From the NCBI RefSeq assembly GCF_001428745.1, contig NZ_LMIO01000003.1:310001-374000 (forward strand): 64,000 nt of DNA, written 5' to 3'. The notes beneath the pieces are model-generated. The model saw only the letters and a list, made by a program, of their open reading frames with translations, did no database searches and was not told where the DNA came from. Positions within the stretch are counted from its first letter, which is position 1. Each line of letters begins with the position of its first letter. The position numbers were made by a program, and so were the translations under genes. Positions 34,470-44,000 of the stretch are shown here, one piece after another. The stretch is from Leifsonia sp. Root227 (GTDB taxonomy: Bacteria; Actinomycetota; Actinomycetes; Actinomycetales; Microbacteriaceae).

Positions 34470-35564
34470 TCAGTCGACGACCGCACCGCCGAGGCGCTCG
34501 CCGCTTTCCGCGTGGAACGCGTGGACGTGGCCGGGCTTCGGGGTGATGTAGACGGTGTCGCCCGCGTTGGGGTGCATACGACCGTCGACACGGCCGACGA
34601 TGTCGGTGCGCTTGCCGTCGATCTCCGAGTGACCGTAGAGGTAGCCGTCGGCGCCGAGCTCCTCGACCAGGTCCACCGTGACCTTGAGGCCGGTGTTCTC
34701 TGCGGTGGAGACGACGACGTCCTCCGGGCGGACACCGATGGTGACGGCCGAACCGGCGTTCGCGAGGACCTCGCGCTCGATCGGGACGACCGAGGTGCCG
34801 AACTTGACACCGCCGTCGGTGACGTCAGCCGAGAACAGGTTCATGGCCGGGCTTCCGATGAAGCCGGCGACGAACACGTTGTTCGGCTGCGCGTACAGGT
34901 CGCGCGGGGTGCCGACCTGCTGCAGGACGCCGTCCTTGAGGACCGCGATGCGGTCGCCCATGGTCAGCGCCTCGGTCTGGTCGTGGGTGACGTAGACCGT
35001 GGTGACGCCGAGGCGACGGGTGAGCGACGCGATCTGCGTGCGGGTCTGGACGCGGAGCTTGGCGTCGAGGTTGGACAGCGGCTCGTCCATGAGGAACACC
35101 TGAGGGCTGCGGACGATCGCGCGGCCCATCGCGACGCGCTGACGCTGACCACCGGAGAGCGCCTTCGGCTTGCGGCCGAGGTATGGCTCCAGGTCGAGCA
35201 GCTTGGCGGCCTCGAGCACACGGGATGCGCGCTCGTCCTTGTTGACGCCGGCGATCTTGAGCGCGAAGCCCATGTTCTCTGCGACGGTCATGTGCGGGTA
35301 GAGAGCGTAGTTCTGGAACACCATCGCGATGTCGCGGTCCTTCGGCGGAACGTCGGTGACGTTGCGCTCGCCGATGAAGATGTTGCCGTCGTTGACCTCT
35401 TCGAGGCCGGCGAGCATTCGCAGCGAGGTGGACTTGCCGCAGCCGGAGGGGCCGACCAGAACGAGGAATTCGCCATCGGCGATCTCGAGGTCGAGTGCAT
35501 CCACTGCAGGGCGGTTGGAACCCGGGTACAGACGGGTTGCCTTGTCATAGGTGACTGACGCCAT
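34470..35564 (-). CDS. ugpC: Carbohydrate ABC-importer ATPase, UgpC/MsmK type
   Basis: 364 aa from ATG 35564. The ABC motifs are complete: Walker [11 protein letters not shown]-loop MVFQNYALYPHMT, signature LSGGQRQRVAMGRAIV, Walker B VFLMDEPLSNLDAKLR and H-loop VTHDQTEA. A regulatory OB-fold extension (~240-364) with IGVRPEDV is typical of MalK/UgpC/MsmX. The gene stands alone, without permease or binding-protein genes, and ends in a strong terminator. In Gram-positives such ATPases often serve several sugar importers, so it could energise the ATPase-less importer at 50-53 kb. Confidence 0.93.
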   Translation of the reverse strand: MASVTYDKATRLYPGSNRPAVDALDLEIADGEFLVLVGPSGCGKSTSLRMLAGLEEVNDGNIFIGERNVTDVPPKDRDIAMVFQNYALYPHMTVAENMGFALKIAGVNKDERASRVLEAAKLLDLEPYLGRKPKALSGGQRQRVAMGRAIVRSPQVFLMDEPLSNLDAKLRVQTRTQIASLTRRLGVTTVYVTHDQTEALTMGDRIAVLKDGVLQQVGTPRDLYAQPNNVFVAGFIGSPAMNLFSADVTDGGVKFGTSVVPIEREVLANAGSAVTIGVRPEDVVVSTAENTGLKVTVDLVEELGADGYLYGHSEIDGKRTDIVGRVDGRMHPNAGDTVYITPKPGHVHAFHAESGERLGGAVVD

Positions 35565-35847
35565 TTCTTTCTTACTCCTTCACCGGCAGGTACGTGCCGG
35601 ACGATCCGTTGTGAATGGGTAGGTGGAACTGTCATCCTGAGGCGACGGTGCCACGACCCCATAGTATGACATCGGCGACGGCGTCGTGACCACGCGCGAA
35701 CCCCCGGGCTCCGCGCGCGTTCAGCCGGCGTCTGGGCGATTCCCAGACTGCCGAATTACGATCGTCCGGTTGCGTGCAGCGTACGCGAAGCCGAACACTG
35801 CACCCGAAGCGCAGTACCCCCTAGCGATCCCCCTGAAAGTGACATCC

Positions 35848-36753
35848 ATGACCGACGGTCCCGACGACAGCCGCCCTGCGAACGAGCGGCGCGAGGCAGC
35901 CAGGGAGAAGGCCCGCCAGCTGCGCACGACGCAGCAGCGGAAGGATCGCAGGAACAAGACGCTCCTGACCGGCGGAATCGTGATCGGCGTGCTCGCTGTC
36001 GTGACGGTCGTTGCGCTCATCATCGTGAGTGCGATCCGGCCCACCGTCCCCGGCCCGAAGAACATGGCGAGCGACGGCGTGCTGATCGGCTCCGGCCTCA
36101 AGGTGACGCCCACCCCGGCGCTCGCGGCCGACGCCAAGCCGATCCCATCCACCCCAGACCCCAGCGGCAGTGTGGTCGACATCCGCGTGTATGCGGACTA
36201 CCTGTGCGAGCTCTGCGGCGACTTCCAGCGCACCAACCTCAAGCAGCTCGAACCGCTCGTCAAGAACGGCGCTGTGACGATGGAGGTGCACCCCGTCGCG
36301 ATCTACACCAGCCACTCGGCAGGGACCAAGTACTCGCTGCGTGCCGCAAACGCGGCAGCGTGCGTGGCGAACTACTCGCCGAACGCGTTCTGGAAGTTCA
36401 ACGCCACGATGTTCATGAGCCAGCCCAAGGAGGGCGGCCCGGGTCTCACCGACACACAGATCAAGAAGCGCGTGAGTGCTGCAGGCGCCGGCAAGACGAG
36501 CGAGATCTCGTCGTGCATCGACGACGGCCGCTTCAAGACCTGGGCGACGACGGCGAGCGACCGCGCACTGAGCGGACCCATCCCGAACTCGACGGTCAAG
36601 AAGATGACGAACGCGCTGCTGGTGCTGGTCAACGGCAAGCAGTACACCGGTTCGCTCACCAGCGCGGCCGACTTCAAAGCGTTCGTGCTGCAGGCGCAGG
36701 GCGACCAGTACTCGTCGACCGCGACCCCGACGCCGAGCCCCAGCGCAGGCTGA
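35848..36753 (+). CDS. Membrane-anchored DsbA-like thioredoxin-fold protein
   Basis: 301 aa from ATG 35848, chosen because the charged cytoplasmic segment (ANERREAAREKARQLR) and the anchor helix begin there; the frame is open further upstream. One membrane helix (~48-72) is followed by an extracytoplasmic DsbA/thioredoxin_4 domain with the redox motif CELC in YADYLCELCGDF. The prolines and the C-terminal strand NGKQYTGSL complete the fold. It probably forms or isomerises disulfides in exported proteins. The Ser/Thr/Pro tail is low complexity. Confidence 0.85.
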   Translation: MTDGPDDSRPANERREAAREKARQLRTTQQRKDRRNKTLLTGGIVIGVLAVVTVVALIIVSAIRPTVPGPKNMASDGVLIGSGLKVTPTPALAADAKPIPSTPDPSGSVVDIRVYADYLCELCGDFQRTNLKQLEPLVKNGAVTMEVHPVAIYTSHSAGTKYSLRAANAAACVANYSPNAFWKFNATMFMSQPKEGGPGLTDTQIKKRVSAAGAGKTSEISSCIDDGRFKTWATTASDRALSGPIPNSTVKKMTNALLVLVNGKQYTGSLTSAADFKAFVLQAQGDQYSSTATPTPSPSAG

Positions 36754-36809
36754 CGGAGCGGACAGGCGCAATCCCTTAGGATGGTGCCGACGACGGGCGA
36801 CCGTCGACT

Positions 36810-36882
36810 GCCGGCCTGGCGCAATTGGTAGCGCACCGCTCTTGTAAAGCGGGGGTTACGGGTTCGAGTCCCGTGGCCGGCT
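36810..36882 (+). tRNA. tRNA-Thr (anticodon TGT)
   Basis: A 73-nt cloverleaf: acceptor stem GCCGGCC/GGCCGGC with discriminator T, D-arm GGCGCAATTGGTAGCGC, anticodon loop CTTGTAA carrying TGT, and T-arm GGGTTCGAGTCCC. CCA is not encoded. It reads ACA/ACG-type threonine codons. Confidence 0.95.
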
Positions 36883-36885
36883 CTC

Positions 36886-38817
36886 TCAGTGGGGCGTGGA
36901 CGAGCCGCGCGCATCCGGTGCCGTCTGGTTCGAAGCTGTCGCGGGCGGAGTCGTCGCGCCCGGCGCCGTCGCTTCCAAGGCGCGGATCAGGGTCTGCGCG
37001 TCGTATGGCCCGATGTGGCGGCGGCCGTTGACGAAGAACGTCGGCACCGCGGTGATGTCCATCGCCTCCGCATCCAGCATGTCGTCGCGGACGCGGGCGG
37101 CGACCTCGGCGGAGTTCAGGTCGGACTCGAAGCGTTCGACGTCGAGGCCCAGGTCGGTGGCGCGTCTCATGATGTCGGACGGGAGCTGGTGCTCCTGGTC
37201 GGCGAAAAGGCTGCGCTCGAAGTCGAAGAAGCGGCCCTGGAGGGACGCGGCCTCCGAGGCCTCCGCCGCCGCCTGCGCGTTCGGGTGGTAGCGCGTGAGC
37301 GGGGCGTGACGCCAGACATAGCGGAGCTGGTCGCCGATCTCGCGCCTGACCTCCTCGACCGAGCCGGTGGCCTTCAGGCAGAAGCCGCACTGGAAGTCGC
37401 CGTACTCCACCAGCGTGTATGGAGCGTCCGCCCTGCCGTAGATGTGGTCGCGGCGCGGGTCGACAGGGCGCGCGAGGACCCGGCCGCTCTCCTTGCCTGG
37501 GTGGCGGGCATCCGAGATGCGGAAGATGAGCGTGGAGAGCAGGAACGCGACGACGGATGCGGTCAGCACGGCCACGCGGGCCTCGTTCTGGACGCCGGGG
37601 TCGTCGATGGCGAGGTCGATGATGAACAGCGAGATCGTGAAGCCGATGCCGCACAGCGCGGCCCCGCCCGCCACCCTGTCGAGTGAGAGACCGGCTCCGA
37701 AGTCGCCGATCCGGAAGGCGCGCAGGAGCGCACTCGACCCGAACACGCCGATGAACTTGCCGCCGACCAGGCCGATCAGGATGCCCCAGCTCACCGGTGA
37801 GGTGACGGCGGCGGCGAGGATGTCCCCGCTGAGCTGCACGCCGGCGTTCGCGAGGGCGAACAGCGGCAGGATCACGTACGCGACGTATGGCGCATACGCG
37901 GACTGGAGGCGCTCGTTGATCGAGATCGACTCGCGGAGGCTGTTCGCCGCCGCCCTGGCGTACTCGGTGTTCGGCGACTGCCGGAACGTCCTGGCGAGGT
38001 CGAGGGCGTGCTCCACATCGCGGCGGTTCGGGCGGTACACCGGCACCAGCAGGGCGATGGCGACGCCGGCAAGGGTGGGATGCACGCCGGACGCCAGGAA
38101 CGAGAACCAGACGATGACGGCGAGCGTCGCATACACCGGCCCGCGCCCGCCGCGCAGGTAGCGGGTGAAGTAGACGCCGACCAGGCACACCGCCGCCACG
38201 ATGAGCGGCAGCGGGTTGAAGTTCTCGGTGTACACGAGGGCGATGATGCTGAGGGCGCCGATGTCGTCGACGACCGCGAGTGCCAGGAGGAAGACGCGGA
38301 GCCTGCCAGGCGCGTGCGGCCCGACGAGCGCGAGCGCACCGACCAGGAACGCCGTGTCGGTGGAGATGACGACACCCCAGGCGTGCTCCTGACCCGACCC
38401 GGCGCTGATCAGCACGAACAGGAGCGCTGGCATCACGAGTCCTGCGACAGCGGCGACCACGGGGATCACGGCGCGCGACCAGCTCGTCAGCTCGCCGATC
38501 GCGAACTCGCGCCGCACCTCCAGCCCGACCGTGAAGAAGAAGATCGCCATGAGCGCGTCGTTGACGAGCGCGTGCAGCGTGAAGTCCAGGTGGATGTCCT
38601 GCACGCCGACGGTGAAGTGCGTCTCCCACAGCGCGTCGTACGAGCTGGACGACACGTTCGCCCAGACGATCGCGACGACGGTCGCCAGGAGCAGGAGAAG
38701 AGCGCCGATCCGATTCTGGCCCAGATTGCGGATGCGCTCTGCGATGGAAGGACGGCGGGCACCTGACTCGGGAAGGTCGGGGTCTGGCGACCGCTCGATC
38801 ACGGTCAAGCTGGTCAT
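36886..38817 (-). CDS. nhaA: NhaA Na+/H+ antiporter fused to a thioredoxin/DsbA domain
   Basis: 643 aa from ATG 38817. Residues ~30-435 are a complete NhaA antiporter with about twelve helices, and the cation-binding aspartate pair D184-D185 sits in ALAVVDDIGALS. Residues ~455-620 form a DsbA/thioredoxin_4 domain with the redox motif CGFC (C477, C480) and the cis-proline segment AVPTFFVNG. Such NhaA-thioredoxin fusions occur in actinobacteria, but what the redox domain does is not established. It may let redox state regulate sodium or pH homeostasis. The gene ends four bases from the tRNA-Thr gene. Confidence 0.92.
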   Translation of the reverse strand: MTSLTVIERSPDPDLPESGARRPSIAERIRNLGQNRIGALLLLLATVVAIVWANVSSSSYDALWETHFTVGVQDIHLDFTLHALVNDALMAIFFFTVGLEVRREFAIGELTSWSRAVIPVVAAVAGLVMPALLFVLISAGSGQEHAWGVVISTDTAFLVGALALVGPHAPGRLRVFLLALAVVDDIGALSIIALVYTENFNPLPLIVAAVCLVGVYFTRYLRGGRGPVYATLAVIVWFSFLASGVHPTLAGVAIALLVPVYRPNRRDVEHALDLARTFRQSPNTEYARAAANSLRESISINERLQSAYAPYVAYVILPLFALANAGVQLSGDILAAAVTSPVSWGILIGLVGGKFIGVFGSSALLRAFRIGDFGAGLSLDRVAGGAALCGIGFTISLFIIDLAIDDPGVQNEARVAVLTASVVAFLLSTLIFRISDARHPGKESGRVLARPVDPRRDHIYGRADAPYTLVEYGDFQCGFCLKATGSVEEVRREIGDQLRYVWRHAPLTRYHPNAQAAAEASEAASLQGRFFDFERSLFADQEHQLPSDIMRRATDLGLDVERFESDLNSAEVAARVRDDMLDAEAMDITAVPTFFVNGRRHIGPYDAQTLIRALEATAPGATTPPATASNQTAPDARGSSTPH

Positions 38818-38917
38818 GGAGACATTCTGGACCGCGCGGCGGTGGCTGTGGGGTTTTCGGTGGAATCGGCCTCGGTCGATCGCTGCGCTGCGTGGCCTGA
38901 AAGGTGTCGCAGGTCGG

Positions 38918-38936
38918 CTAGGTTAGGTTGGCCTCA
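38918..38936 (+). promoter_or_regulatory. IdeR/DtxR-type iron box before a siderophore-interacting protein
   Basis: The 19-mer starting CTAGGTTAGGTTGGCCT agrees with the IdeR/DtxR consensus TTAGGTTAGSCTAACCTAA at 14 of 19 positions. It lies 38 bases before the start, so iron-replete repression is expected. Confidence 0.62.
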
Positions 38937-38973
38937 TCAACAGTTCGCCCCCCGTCGACTGGAGTCTCAGGAG

Positions 38974-39822
38974 ATGACCTTCGCTCGTCAGCGCCTTCGG
39001 CACGAGTTCGCCGTCCGCCACGTCACCGTCCGCCGTGTGAGCAGAATCGTCCCGTCGATCGTCCGTGTGACCTTCGGCGGGAAGGATCTCGACGGCTTCG
39101 CAAGTGCAGGACCGGCCGACCACGTCAAGGTGTTCTTCCCCGACCAGCAGTCCGGGATGCTCGTGGTGCCGACCGTGACACCGGAGGGCATCCGTCCGCC
39201 GGAGAGCGGCACGCCGATCGCGCGGGATTACACGCCGCTCGCCTTCCGCCCCGCGGCGGACGGGGACCCGGCAGAGCTCGACATCGACTTCGTGCTTCAC
39301 GGCGACGAAGGGCCGGCCTCTGCGTGGGCGGTCAGAGCGACGCCGGGCGACGTGGTCGCCATCGGCGGACCGCGCGGATCGCAGCTCGCCCCGGAGGGCA
39401 TCGGCCGGCTGATCCTGGTCGCCGACGAGACGGCGTTGCCAGCCGCGAGCAAGTGGCTGGACGCCGTCGGCCCCTCCGTGCCGGTGACGGCGCTGTTCGA
39501 CGTGGCCGACGACAGCGTGTCCGCCTACCTGCCCGCCGCCGTCGCAGGCCGGGTGGATGCGCGGTGGCTGAGCAGGGCGAGCGGCTCGAGCGACCCGAGT
39601 GGCGCATCCCCTGTCGAGGTCGCCCTGCGCGCGCTGGGGCCGATCGGCGAGGACACGTTCGTGTTCCTCGCAGGCGAGGCAGGCACGCTCATCCCGTTGC
39701 GGCACTACCTGCGGCGCGAGCTGGGGCTACCGCAGGAGCAGGTCGTGGCCAGCGGGTACTGGAAGCGCGGCGTGGTCGCCCTCGACCACCACGCGCCGGT
39801 GGACCCGAGCGACCCGGACTGA
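38974..39822 (+). CDS. Siderophore-interacting (ferric reductase) protein, SIP family
   Basis: 282 aa from ATG 38974, preceded by CAGGAG. The FAD-binding domain has the SIP motif ARDYTPLAF (R-x-Y-T-P-L), and HGDEGPASAWAVRATPGDVVAIGGPRG is the family's NAD(P)H-side block. The C-terminal SIP domain ends VVASGYWKRG. These ViuB/FscN-like flavoproteins reduce ferric siderophores in the cytoplasm to release iron. An iron box precedes it, and no siderophore synthesis genes are nearby, which suggests use of imported siderophores. A second member lies at 60.8 kb. Confidence 0.93.
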   Translation: MTFARQRLRHEFAVRHVTVRRVSRIVPSIVRVTFGGKDLDGFASAGPADHVKVFFPDQQSGMLVVPTVTPEGIRPPESGTPIARDYTPLAFRPAADGDPAELDIDFVLHGDEGPASAWAVRATPGDVVAIGGPRGSQLAPEGIGRLILVADETALPAASKWLDAVGPSVPVTALFDVADDSVSAYLPAAVAGRVDARWLSRASGSSDPSGASPVEVALRALGPIGEDTFVFLAGEAGTLIPLRHYLRRELGLPQEQVVASGYWKRGVVALDHHAPVDPSDPD

Positions 39823-39892
39823 GCCGGTTCCCGTACGACCGAATGTTGCGCGAAGGTACGCGCATCCGTTCCGCGGTTCGTACAGTTGCTCC

Positions 39893-41170
39893 ATGGCTGA
39901 CTTCGAGACCAGGCAGATCCACGCCGGCGCCGTCGTGGATGCGCAGACCAGTGCGCGGGTGACGCCGATCTACCAGACCGCCGGCTACGTCTTCTCGGAC
40001 TTCGACGACGGAGAGGAGCGCTTCGCCGGGCGCAGCGCGATGCGGGCGTACTCCCGCAACGAGAACCCGACGAACGCGGTCGCAGGGCGCAGGCTCGCCG
40101 ACCTGGAGGGCGGAGTCGACGGCATCGTCGTCTCCAGCGGGCAGGCCGCCATCGCCGCAGCGCTGTTCTCGCTCGCGCGGGCCGGCGATCACATCCTGGC
40201 CACGTCGTCGCTGTACGAAGGAACGCGGGAGATGTTCCGCGGCGCGCTGCAGCGGCAGGGGCTCGACGTGGAGTACGTGCCGGACGACGCCGACGAGGCG
40301 GAGTGGGCGGCGCGCGTCACCGACCGCACGCGCGCGATCTACACCGAGACCATCCCGAACCCGCTCAACCAGGTCGTCGACCTGGAGCGGCTCGCGGGGA
40401 TCGCGCACAGCGCAGGCGTGCCGCTCGTGGTGGACAGCACGGTGGCGACGCCCTACCTCTGTCGCCCCATCGAGTGGGGAGCGGACATCGTGGTGCACTC
40501 CACCTCCAAATGGCTGGCGGGGCACGGGGCCGTGATCGGCGGTGCCGTGATCGACGGCGGCCGGTTCGACTGGGCCGCCAACGCCGAGCGCTTCCCTCAT
40601 CTGGTGGATGCGCCGAGGCCGGGTGTCCCGTCGTTCGTGGAGCGCTTCGGCGCCGGGGCGTACCTCGCCTATCTGCGCACCGTGACGGTGCTGGAGTACG
40701 GGCCGACCGTTCCGCCGACGAGCAGCTTCCTGCTGCTGCACGGCGTCGAGACGCTGTCGCTGCGGATGGACAGGCACGTGCAGAACGCACAGGCCATCGC
40801 GGAGTGGCTGGATGGGCGGCCGGAGCTGGCGGCTGTGCACTACCCCGGCCTCGCCGCCAGCCCGTTCCACGAGCGCGCGCGGAAGTACCTGCCGCTCGGG
40901 CCAGGGTCGATCGTCAGCATCGACCTGGCAGGCGGGCGGCCGGCGGCGCGCCGGTTCATCGACGCGCTGGAGCTGGTCAGCCCGATGACGCACATCGGCG
41001 ACGTTCGCACGCTCGCGATCCACCTGGGCAGCACGATCCACGCCAAGCTCACCGAGCAGGAGCGGCTCGACGCGGGGATCACGCCGGGGCTCGTCCGGTT
41101 GTCGATCGGGCTGGAGAGCGTGCGCGACGTGATCGAAGACCTGGAGCGCGGCCTGGTGGCCGCGGGCTAA
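39893..41170 (+). CDS. O-acetylhomoserine sulfhydrylase-like PLP enzyme
   Basis: 425 aa from ATG 39893. This is a Cys/Met-metabolism PLP enzyme, with the cofactor lysine K206 in [12 protein letters not shown], the phosphate-binding [14 protein letters not shown] block and the C-terminal [19 protein letters not shown]. Length and the SIYQTA-like opening ([11 protein letters not shown]) favour O-acetylhomoserine sulfhydrylase (MetY) over cystathionine gamma-synthase. It would make homocysteine directly from sulfide. It converges with a MalY/PatB-like lyase gene, an enzyme acting one step away in the same pathway. Confidence 0.88.
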   Translation: MADFETRQIHAGAVVDAQTSARVTPIYQTAGYVFSDFDDGEERFAGRSAMRAYSRNENPTNAVAGRRLADLEGGVDGIVVSSGQAAIAAALFSLARAGDHILATSSLYEGTREMFRGALQRQGLDVEYVPDDADEAEWAARVTDRTRAIYTETIPNPLNQVVDLERLAGIAHSAGVPLVVDSTVATPYLCRPIEWGADIVVHSTSKWLAGHGAVIGGAVIDGGRFDWAANAERFPHLVDAPRPGVPSFVERFGAGAYLAYLRTVTVLEYGPTVPPTSSFLLLHGVETLSLRMDRHVQNAQAIAEWLDGRPELAAVHYPGLAASPFHERARKYLPLGPGSIVSIDLAGGRPAARRFIDALELVSPMTHIGDVRTLAIHLGSTIHAKLTEQERLDAGITPGLVRLSIGLESVRDVIEDLERGLVAAG

Positions 41171-41279
41171 CGAAGGAGAACTCGGCCGACACGTCGTCGG
41201 TAGCTCCGTTCAGACGGAGAAAACGGGGCGGGCGGGCCGAATCTCCTGCGGAGCGGAGCCGGCGGAGCGGAGCTCGGCG

Positions 41280-42467
41280 TCAGGCTGGGACGGACGTGCG
41301 CGCTGACTGGGTGCTGCGGGCGTGGACGAGGGTGGCGATGCGGCGGACCGCCTCGGTGATGGTGGCGGGGTCGCAGGCGATGTTCATCCGGGCGAAGCCG
41401 TGGCCGCCCTGGCCGAAGGTGGGGCCGGAGTTGAGGGCGACCCGTGCATCGGCCAGCAGGGTCGCGGCAGGGTCGTCGCCGAGGCCGATGGCGCGGAAGT
41501 CCAGCCAGACCAGGTAACCGGCATCCGGCTCCACCACGCGGACCTCCGGCAGGTGGATGCTCAGCTCGCCGACGAGCAGGCGGTAGTTGTCCGTGATGCG
41601 GTCGATGGTCTGGTGCAGCCAGGTCTGCGCCTCGTATGCGGCGATGTTGGCGTGCAGGCCGATGATGCTGGTGCGGGCGGCGAGCTCTTCCGGGAACCGG
41701 GTGAGCATCGCGGCGGAGTCTGCGTCGTTCGCGACGGCGACGGCGCACTTGAGGGCTGCGAGGTTCCAGCCTTTGCTGGCGGAGGTCACGGTGACGGAGC
41801 GGACCCCCGCCCCGGTACACGCCACAGCGAAGGGTGTGAACGGAGAGCCTGGATGCGCGAGCGGGGCGTGCACCTCGTCGCTCACCACAAGGACGTCGTA
41901 CTGCGCTGCGAGGCGCGCGAGCTCCGCGAGGCTCTCCCTGTCGTGCGAACGGCCGGTGGGGTTGTGCGGGTTGCAGAGGAGGAACGCATCCACCCCGGAG
42001 GCGAAGGCGCGCTCGATCGCGGGAAGGTCGAGCGACCAGCCTGCGTCCTCGCGCAACGGAACCTCGACGGCCTCTGCGCGGGCCTCGCCGACCATCTCGT
42101 AGAACGGCGCGTACACGGGCGGGGTCAGCACGACGCGACCGCCGACGCCGGGAACGGCGAGCCGCAGGGTCTCCAGGACGCCGACCGTCACATCCGTGGC
42201 GAGATGCACCCTGGACTCGTCGAGCTGCCAGCCCCACGCGCCGGAGGCGAACTCGGCGAACGCCTCTGCCAGCGGGCCGGGGGAGTCGAGGTATCCGGTG
42301 TCGGAGCGCAGCAGGTGATCGATCGCGGTCTGAGCGACGGCCGGCGCGATCTCGAAGTCCATCTCGGCAACCGACATCGGAAGGACGTCGGCGGGGAACC
42401 GGTGCCACTTGATGCTGGTCCTGCGTTCGCGCAGGTCGGCGAGAGGTCGCGCGTGAATGCCACTCAT
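41280..42467 (-). CDS. MalY/PatB-type C-S lyase (class I/II aminotransferase fold)
   Basis: 395 aa from ATG 42467. The fold type I PLP signature is present: substrate region CNPHNPTGR (~165), DEVHAPL with the cofactor-contacting aspartate, and the PLP lysine K232 in TSASKGWNLAALK. MalY/PatB proteins cleave cystathionine or other C-S bonds. The N-terminal VAEMDFEIAP block supports this over a true aminotransferase. Facing the MetY-like gene, it points to reversible sulfur exchange between homocysteine and cysteine derivatives. Confidence 0.85.
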   Translation of the reverse strand: MSGIHARPLADLRERRTSIKWHRFPADVLPMSVAEMDFEIAPAVAQTAIDHLLRSDTGYLDSPGPLAEAFAEFASGAWGWQLDESRVHLATDVTVGVLETLRLAVPGVGGRVVLTPPVYAPFYEMVGEARAEAVEVPLREDAGWSLDLPAIERAFASGVDAFLLCNPHNPTGRSHDRESLAELARLAAQYDVLVVSDEVHAPLAHPGSPFTPFAVACTGAGVRSVTVTSASKGWNLAALKCAVAVANDADSAAMLTRFPEELAARTSIIGLHANIAAYEAQTWLHQTIDRITDNYRLLVGELSIHLPEVRVVEPDAGYLVWLDFRAIGLGDDPAATLLADARVALNSGPTFGQGGHGFARMNIACDPATITEAVRRIATLVHARSTQSARTSVPA

Positions 42468-42573
42468 GGGACAACTGTCCTCGGCTATCGTCCAGAGCGC
42501 CAACGCGCTGTCGAAAACTGAAACAAAACTGCCGTGCCCCAGCCTGGACGCGCGCACCACGGGATGCGGGACA

Positions 42574-43281
42574 ATGGCGGAAGGACACGGAAGGTGGTGC
42601 GACGACGTGAGCGACGATCGAGGAGCCACCGTGGGCGATGCCGGATACTGCGCACCGTTCCTCCGCGCGCTGCCGGTGACCGGCGCCGCCGTCTCGACCA
42701 TCGGCGATCTGGTCTCGCCGGAGACCGTGTGCGCGACCGACGATGTCGCCGCGCGCCTGGACGAACTGCAGTTCGACCTGCGCGAGGGCCCGTGCTGGGA
42801 GGCGCTCGCCACCAGGCGCCCTGTGCTCACCCCCGATCTTCGTAGGGCGCCGGGAGCAGGCTGGCCGTCGTTCGCCCACGCAGCGGCCGGGCTCCCCGTG
42901 GCGTCACTGTTCGCTTTTCCGCTCGCCATCGGGCCGCTCAACCTCGGGGTGATCGACCTCTACAGCTCCCAGCCCGTCCGGCTCAGGGATGCGGACACCA
43001 AGCGGGCGGCGGAGCTCGCAGAAGACGCCGGACGGCTCCTGCTGCGCGACCTGCTCGGCAGGCTCGACAGGAAGCCGGGCGAGGACGGAGACGGCGGAGA
43101 GTTCTCGCGCAGGCGCATCCACCAGGCGACGGGCGCCGTCATCGCGCAGCTCGGGGTGACGCCGGAGGACGCGGAGCTGGTGATCCGCGCGCACGCGTTC
43201 GCGCACGACATGACGATGCGCGAGGTCGCCGAGGACATCCTCGGGTGGCGGCTGGACTTCGCCGCAGAGGGCGAGAGGTAG
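42574..43281 (+). CDS. GAF-ANTAR antiterminator (first of a pair)
   Basis: 235 aa from ATG 42574; GTG 42607 is an alternative. The GAF-like domain (~25-165) contains QFDLREGPCWEAL and HAAAGLPVASLFAFPLAIG. A C-terminal three-helix ANTAR domain (~180-232) reads IHQATGAVIAQLGV and AHAFAHDMTMREVAEDIL, fitting the ANTAR pattern of helix pairs that bind tandem RNA hairpins and relieve termination. The GAF part presumably senses a small ligand or redox state. It lies five bases before a second GAF-ANTAR gene. Confidence 0.85.
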   Translation: MAEGHGRWCDDVSDDRGATVGDAGYCAPFLRALPVTGAAVSTIGDLVSPETVCATDDVAARLDELQFDLREGPCWEALATRRPVLTPDLRRAPGAGWPSFAHAAAGLPVASLFAFPLAIGPLNLGVIDLYSSQPVRLRDADTKRAAELAEDAGRLLLRDLLGRLDRKPGEDGDGGEFSRRRIHQATGAVIAQLGVTPEDAELVIRAHAFAHDMTMREVAEDILGWRLDFAAEGER

Positions 43282-43286
43282 GGACG

Positions 43287-44000
43287 ATGCAGGAGACTAC
43301 GCGCGAGGGCCGGATCCTGGAGACGTTCGCCGTGCTCGCCGACTCGCTGGTGGCCGACTACGACATCGTCGATCTGCTGCAGACGCTGGTCGAGCGCTGC
43401 CAGGAGCTGCTGAGTATCAGCCAGGCCGGCATCCTGCTCGCTGACGGGGAAGGGGAGCTGCACGTCGTCGCCTCCACCGACGAGCGCAGCGGCCTGATCG
43501 AGCTGATGCAGCTCGGGCCGGACGGCGGACCGTGCGTCGAGTGCTACCGGAGCGGTTCGGCCGTCGCGGTGCCCGATCTGGCGCTCGTCGCAGACACCTG
43601 GACGCAGTTCCACGCGGAGGCGACAGAGCAGGGCTTCCACGCAGTGCACGCGTTCCCGCTGAGGCTGCGGCGCGCGACGATCGGCTCGCTCAACCTGTTC
43701 GGCGACGAGACGGGCTCGATGACGGAGATCGACACGGTTGCCGCGCAGGCGATGGCCGACGTGGCGACGATCGGCATCATGCAGCAGAGGGCGCTCGCCG
43801 AGAGTGACGTGGTGCGCAACCAGCTGCAGCACGCGCTTGACAGCAGGGTGGTCATCGAGCAGGCGAAGGGCGTCGTGTCGTACTCGCACCGCATCCCCGT
43901 GGACGAGGCGTTCACGCGCATCCGGTCGTATGCCCGCAGCAACGGGATGCAGCTCACGATGGTGGCGCAGCAGATCGTGCGGCGCGAGCTCGTGCTCTAG
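43287..44000 (+). CDS. GAF-ANTAR antiterminator (second of a pair)
   Basis: 237 aa from ATG 43287, only five bases after the preceding stop. The GAF domain (~10-165) is better preserved than in its neighbour: VERCQELLSISQAGILLAD, LGPDGGPCVECYRSGSAVAV, FPLRLRRATIGSLNLFG. The C-terminal ANTAR helices read LDSRVVIEQAKGVVSYSHRI and DEAFTRIRSYARSNGMQLTMVAQQI. The fused pair may form heterodimers. It overlaps the convergent PLDc_N gene by four bases. Confidence 0.87.
   Translation: MQETTREGRILETFAVLADSLVADYDIVDLLQTLVERCQELLSISQAGILLADGEGELHVVASTDERSGLIELMQLGPDGGPCVECYRSGSAVAVPDLALVADTWTQFHAEATEQGFHAVHAFPLRLRRATIGSLNLFGDETGSMTEIDTVAAQAMADVATIGIMQQRALAESDVVRNQLQHALDSRVVIEQAKGVVSYSHRIPVDEAFTRIRSYARSNGMQLTMVAQQIVRRELVL

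Noticed and set aside
41204..41219. A 6-bp hairpin between the MetY-like and MalY-like genes as terminator
   Set aside because: The stem is short and the adjacent A-run lies on the wrong side to give a T-run for either convergent transcript.
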